A DNA stretch of 42,132 bases from Planomonospora parontospora. GTDB lineage: Bacteria; Actinomycetota; Actinomycetes; Streptosporangiales; Streptosporangiaceae. The stretch spans positions 1 through 42,132 of the forward strand of contig BMQD01000037.1 in the NCBI GenBank assembly GCA_014647935.1, given 5' to 3'. Each line of letters starts with the position of its first letter. Within the stretch, counting starts at the first letter, position 1. The translations under genes and the position numbers were made by a program. Below the pieces are notes generated by a model. That model was not told the DNA's origin and did no database searches. It saw only the letters and a program-made list of their open reading frames with translations. Below are positions 38,891-42,132 of this stretch, one piece after another.

Positions 38891-40249
38891 ATGGAACGCC
38901 AGCCGAACCGCTCACTTCAGCGGCTCATCGCCGAGGCCGGGTTCACCTACAAGGGGCTGGCCCGCAACCTCAACGAGCTCGGCCGGGCGCGCGGGCTGTC
39001 CGGGCTGAAGTACGACCACAGCTCCGTCCTGCGCTGGCTCGGCGGCCAGCGTCCGCGCGAGCCGGTCCCGGCCCTGCTCGCGGAGATCTTCTCGCTGCGG
39101 CTCGGCCGGACGGTCACGCCGGAGGACATGGACATGTCCGCGACGACTGCATCCCTCGACGTGGGGCAGGAGTTCCCGCACACCTGGGACGAGGGGGTGG
39201 CGAGCGTGACGGCGCTGTGGCGGGCGGACGTGGAGCGGCGCAGGTTCCTGGTCGACTCCACCTTCGCGATCGGGGCCGGTTCGGTCGGAGCGGTGCGCTG
39301 GCTAACCCTCCCCACGGAGTCCCGCCCCGTCGCGGGCGGCTCCCGGCGGGTGGGCACGACCGACATCGCCGCGATCCGGGAGGTCACCCGGTCCTTCGGC
39401 GAGCTGGACAACAGGTTCGGCGGCGGCCGGATCCGCTCGGCGGTGGTGAAGTACCTCGACACCGCGGTCGCCCCGCTGCTCAACGACGGCTCCTACGCCG
39501 AGGCCACCGGCAGGGAGCTCGCCTCGGCCGCCGCCGAGCTGACCCGGCTGGCCGGCTGGATGGCCTACGACCTCGAGCACCACGGGGTCGCCCAGCGCTA
39601 CCTGATCCAGGCGCTGCGCCTGGCCCGGGGGGCGGGGGACCACGGCCTCGGCGGGGAGATCCTCGCCGGGATGAGCCACCAGGCCGCCTACATCGGGCAA
39701 CCCGCCCATGCCCTCGACCTGGCCCGGGCCGCCCGGCTCTCGGCCCAGCGCGCCGGGGTCTTCTCCCTGCTGGCCGAGGCGCACGCGCTGGAGGCCCACG
39801 CGCAGGCCCTGCTGGGCGACCGTACGGCCTGCCGCGCCGCGCTGCACCAGGCCGAGCTGGCCTTCGACCGCAGGAGACCCGGTGACGAGCCCGAGTGGAT
39901 CGCCTACTTCGACGAGGCCTACCTGTCGGCCAAGGTCGCCCACTGCTTCCGCGACCTGCGCGACGGGACGCAGGCCGTACGGCACGCGCGGCGGTCACTG
40001 GAGATGGACGGGCGGTTCGTCCGCGGGCGCATGTTCAACCTGTCGCTGCTCGCCGCGGGGCTGCTGGAGTGCGGCGAGCTGGAGGAGGCCTGCACGGCGG
40101 CGGGCGAGGCGCTGGAGCTGGCGGGAGGGCTGCAGTCGGCGCGGACCCGGTCCTACGTGACCGACCTGCGCCGGAGGCTGGAGCCGCACGCGGCGGAGCC
40201 CGCCGTCGTGGAGCTGAACGAGCGGATCAGGGAGCTCACCCCGGCCTGA
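38891..40249 (+). CDS. HTH- and TPR-like regulatory protein
   Basis: A 452-residue protein. The first 75 residues resemble a divergent helix-turn-helix (RLIAEAGFTYKGLARNLNELGR, DHSSVLRWLGGQRPRE). After a linker, about 160-450 is alpha-helical with repeated A/L/Y pairs typical of TPR units (YLIQALRLARGAGDHGLGGEIL, ALDLARAARLSAQRAG, ACTAAGEALELAGGL). Actinomycetes carry families of such proteins, some affecting development and antibiotic onset, such as NsdA; I cannot assign it to one. TPR parts often bind peptides. The ATG at 38891 has GAGGAG upstream. Monocistronic, bounded by terminators on both sides. Confidence 0.75.
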   Translation: MERQPNRSLQRLIAEAGFTYKGLARNLNELGRARGLSGLKYDHSSVLRWLGGQRPREPVPALLAEIFSLRLGRTVTPEDMDMSATTASLDVGQEFPHTWDEGVASVTALWRADVERRRFLVDSTFAIGAGSVGAVRWLTLPTESRPVAGGSRRVGTTDIAAIREVTRSFGELDNRFGGGRIRSAVVKYLDTAVAPLLNDGSYAEATGRELASAAAELTRLAGWMAYDLEHHGVAQRYLIQALRLARGAGDHGLGGEILAGMSHQAAYIGQPAHALDLARAARLSAQRAGVFSLLAEAHALEAHAQALLGDRTACRAALHQAELAFDRRRPGDEPEWIAYFDEAYLSAKVAHCFRDLRDGTQAVRHARRSLEMDGRFVRGRMFNLSLLAAGLLECGELEEACTAAGEALELAGGLQSARTRSYVTDLRRRLEPHAAEPAVVELNERIRELTPA

Positions 40250-40260
40250 GCGGGAGCGGA

Positions 40261-40305
40261 GGACGGAAAGGGGGTCCGGCGGCACGCCGGACCCCTCTTC
40301 CGTCC
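40261..40305. terminator. Strong bidirectional terminator
   Basis: Eleven perfect pairs around a GCA loop, a G-U pair and one mismatch, then eight more pairs (GGACGGAA with TTCCGTCC): about 20 pairs in total. It lies between convergent stop codons. Confidence 0.85.
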
Positions 40306-40323
40306 CTGGGCGGTTCCCCGCTC

Positions 40324-41940
40324 CTACTTGAGGAGCTCGCCCTTGTCGCCGACGATCCGCGTGTTGCGCACGATGAGGGCCTGACGGTAGGCCCCGGCGG
40401 CGTCGCTGTCGAAGTACGGCGAGCTGACGAAGTCCACCCGGTCGTTGCCGTCCTGGTCGTGGAAGACGCTGGTCACGCCGTTGACGTAGCCGAGGCGCTT
40501 GGCGCTGCTGTACTTGATGAGCCAGGGGCCGCCGTCGGCGCCGCCGGTCATCGAGCACTTCAGCGCCGCGTGGTTCTCGACCTTGTAGGCGTTGGAGGCG
40601 TAGGTGCGGGTGTTGGTCCTGCCGTAGCAGTACTTCATGGTCACGCCGGTGAACGGCTTGTCACCGTCGGGGTGGGCGTCACCGGGGTAGCCGAAGGCGT
40701 AGACCGGCTGGCCGACCTTCTGGTTCCAGGCGAATCCCTGACCGCCGACGGCGTCGCCGAGGCGGCCGGTGTCCTTGGCCTGGCCGACGTAGTAGCGGTC
40801 CCGGAAGTACTTGATCGTCTTACCGGTCTTCACCCACTGCTTGACGTAGTACTGGGTCTTGAACCAGGCGGTCTGCGCGTCGCTCTTGCCCGCGTAGGTC
40901 AGCTTGCCGAGGAAGCCGCCCTCGGCCTTCTTCCTGTTGAGCTCGTCGTACTCCTCCTTGGAGATCGCGAGCGGGCCGTCGACGGCGTACTGCTCGCCGT
41001 TGACGTCCGAGGCGGTGCTCTTGGCGGCGGCGTTGTACGCCGACTCGACGACCTCGACCTTGGTCAGCGTCTTGGCGCCCTTGTAGTCGTGACCGACCTT
41101 CTCCGGGGTGACGTCGAAGTCCTTGGACCAGTACGGCCCGGCCTCGCCGTACTTCTCGAAGCCCTCGGCGTACTGCTGCTGAGCGGTCTTGCCGCCGGGG
41201 ACGTCCTTGAGCTCCTCGTGCTCGGCCCACTTGCTGCCGGTCCAGGCGGAGAACTCACCCTTGGTGACCTCCTTCGGGGCGCTGAGCGCGAAGCCGTTGT
41301 AGACGGCGACGAAGGCGTAGTCGTGGTCGAAGTCCTCGTAGGCCGCGAAGTTGTAGTGGGTGAAAGCGGCCTGGCCGACGTAGACGCCCCACGGGGCCTT
41401 GCCCTGGTAGTAGCCGGGGACGAAGACCCACCGGTCCATGACGTCCCGGTTGCCCTCGACGTCGTAGACGCAGTGGCCTGCGGTGGCGACCAGGTTGCGG
41501 TAGGTCGACTGGATCGAGGTGGCGGAGCACCAGCGGTAGTCGCCCTTGTGGTCGACGAAGAACACCTTGCCGACGGTCTTGGGCAGGTTGACGTTCTTCA
41601 CCTTGGCGGTGGCGGCCTTCTCGCCGCCGATCGGCGCCACCGCGCCGGGCTTGCCGTCGGCGACGCTGCCGCCGCGGCCCGTGGCCAGCCGGGTGACGGC
41701 CTTGGCGTCCCGGTTGTACTGCGTGGCCTTCTTCAGGGCGGCGCCGTTGGAGCCGAGCCAGAAGGAGGCCGCGGAGTAGGCGTCCGCCTTGCTCGCGGAG
41801 AGGTTGTCGCGGGCCCACTCGGGGGCGGCCTGCGCGGGTGCGGCGGTGGCGAGGCCGGTCGCGGTCAGGGCGGCGGCGGTGAGGGCGCCGCCGAAGGCGG
41901 GGAGGAAGCGCTTGGCTCGGGGGATCACAGAGGGCTCCAT
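40324..41940 (-). CDS. Secreted trypsin-like protein with Asp at the catalytic Ser site
   Basis: A 538-residue exported chymotrypsin-fold protein. A signal peptide ends near APAQAA (34-39), and a pro-region reaches about 120. His156 in TAGHC and Asp207 in HDYAF are in place, but the serine loop reads TGGADGGPW, with Asp469 where GxSGGP proteases have Ser (codon GAC). About 170 residues rich in Lys, Tyr and Glu (about 228-395) are inserted between the Asp and the serine loop. Peptidase activity is therefore doubtful; binding or surface roles are possible. The numbering uses the ATG at 41940; a GTG at 41928 has GGAG 6 nt upstream and may be the true start. Confidence 0.83.
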   Translation of the reverse strand: MEPSVIPRAKRFLPAFGGALTAAALTATGLATAAPAQAAPEWARDNLSASKADAYSAASFWLGSNGAALKKATQYNRDAKAVTRLATGRGGSVADGKPGAVAPIGGEKAATAKVKNVNLPKTVGKVFFVDHKGDYRWCSATSIQSTYRNLVATAGHCVYDVEGNRDVMDRWVFVPGYYQGKAPWGVYVGQAAFTHYNFAAYEDFDHDYAFVAVYNGFALSAPKEVTKGEFSAWTGSKWAEHEELKDVPGGKTAQQQYAEGFEKYGEAGPYWSKDFDVTPEKVGHDYKGAKTLTKVEVVESAYNAAAKSTASDVNGEQYAVDGPLAISKEEYDELNRKKAEGGFLGKLTYAGKSDAQTAWFKTQYYVKQWVKTGKTIKYFRDRYYVGQAKDTGRLGDAVGGQGFAWNQKVGQPVYAFGYPGDAHPDGDKPFTGVTMKYCYGRTNTRTYASNAYKVENHAALKCSMTGGADGGPWLIKYSSAKRLGYVNGVTSVFHDQDGNDRVDFVSSPYFDSDAAGAYRQALIVRNTRIVGDKGELLK

Positions 41941-42085
41941 GTATCGGGTGCGGGCGCCCGGTGCGTCACAGGCGTCACAGGAGGGGTTCCGGAAACCCTA
42001 TCGACTCTGGCTTTTGCCCTGCTAGGTGACTTGCTGGGAGTTCTGTTACTTTTCCTGACTCGTTCTGACCCGTCGGGGGAATGGC

Positions 42086-42120
42086 CGAGGGGCCCGGCGG
42101 AGATTCCGCCGGGCCCCTCG
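42086..42120. terminator. Perfect 15-bp hairpin at the right edge
   Basis: CGAGGGGCCCGGCGG, loop AGATT, then its exact complement. No T-tract is seen on either side. It probably terminates a gene lying beyond the window. Confidence 0.7.
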
Positions 42121-42132
42121 GGTGGAGCTGGG

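Noticed and set aside
37236-38915. Long minus-strand frame over the malic enzyme gene
   Set aside because: Antisense to a gene with intact catalytic motifs and crosses its terminator.
1-42132. Mobile element, prophage or transferred island
   Set aside because: No transposase, integrase, att-like repeats or tRNA was seen, and composition is even apart from small promoter islands.

Overview
The window reads as a high-GC actinomycete chromosome, most probably from the Streptosporangiaceae or a neighbouring family (inference). Supporting signs are very GC-rich codon use, frequent GTG starts, and the gene types present: nickel superoxide dismutase, a WhiB protein, SigR/RsrA, a DasR-type regulator and a PASTA kinase. 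I saw no tRNA, rRNA, insertion sequence, prophage or CRISPR array. Gene density is that of core chromosome, with 44 genes called including one tiny ORF.

Layout. 0.2-3.2 kb: an Lrp/AsnC regulator divergent from a phenylalanine 4-hydroxylase, a lipoprotein-like class A serine hydrolase and a 65-residue secreted peptide. 3.7-8.3 kb: a tightly overlapped pstS-pstC-pstA-pstB phosphate importer behind a four-repeat PHO-box-like element, ending in an OmpR-type regulator whose receiver has lost its phospho-aspartate. 8.6-16 kb: hisN, a hotdog protein, aroA-rsgA, an SRAP protein, a DksA/TraR zinc protein, a methyltransferase, and the thiol-stress pair sigR-rsrA with a recognisable SigR promoter. 16.2-20 kb: a GalE-like epimerase and a tandem pair of membrane HD-GYP proteins, the second with a stripped active site. 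20.2-30.4 kb: biotin use and synthesis, with a biotin carboxylase, a mini biotin carrier, a FlK-like thioesterase, a BsaP-like zinc peptide, a PASTA kinase, an acetolactate-synthase-like TPP enzyme, then bioB, bioD, a DasR-like regulator and bioF. 30.4-35.5 kb: pdtaS, whiB1, a lipid kinase, a membrane protein and a sigF-rsbW pair. 35.7-42 kb: sodN/sodX, a CGNR protein, malic enzyme, an HTH-TPR regulator and a secreted trypsin-like protein with Asp in place of the catalytic Ser.

How it fits together. The order aroA/rsgA - SRAP - sigR - rsrA - biotin carrier - pdtaS - whiB1 recalls the M. tuberculosis sigH-rshA-TB7.3-pdtaS-whiB1 neighbourhood. Here it appears expanded by HD-GYP genes and a biotin biosynthesis block placed beside the biotinylated carrier. 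bioA and any carboxyltransferase are absent from the window.

Most striking signals. (1) At least nine genes start 6-7 nt after a TANNNT box, the geometry of leaderless transcripts, and two such boxes overlap on opposite strands at 22383-22392. (2) Five genes (rsgA, rsrA, the thioesterase, bioD, whiB1) are followed by partial direct copies of their own 3' end including the stop codon. (3) Three lineages of apparent pseudo-enzyme or pseudo-receiver occur: the regulator next to pstB, the second HD-GYP protein and the secreted protease. All identities rest on reading motifs; no database search was possible.
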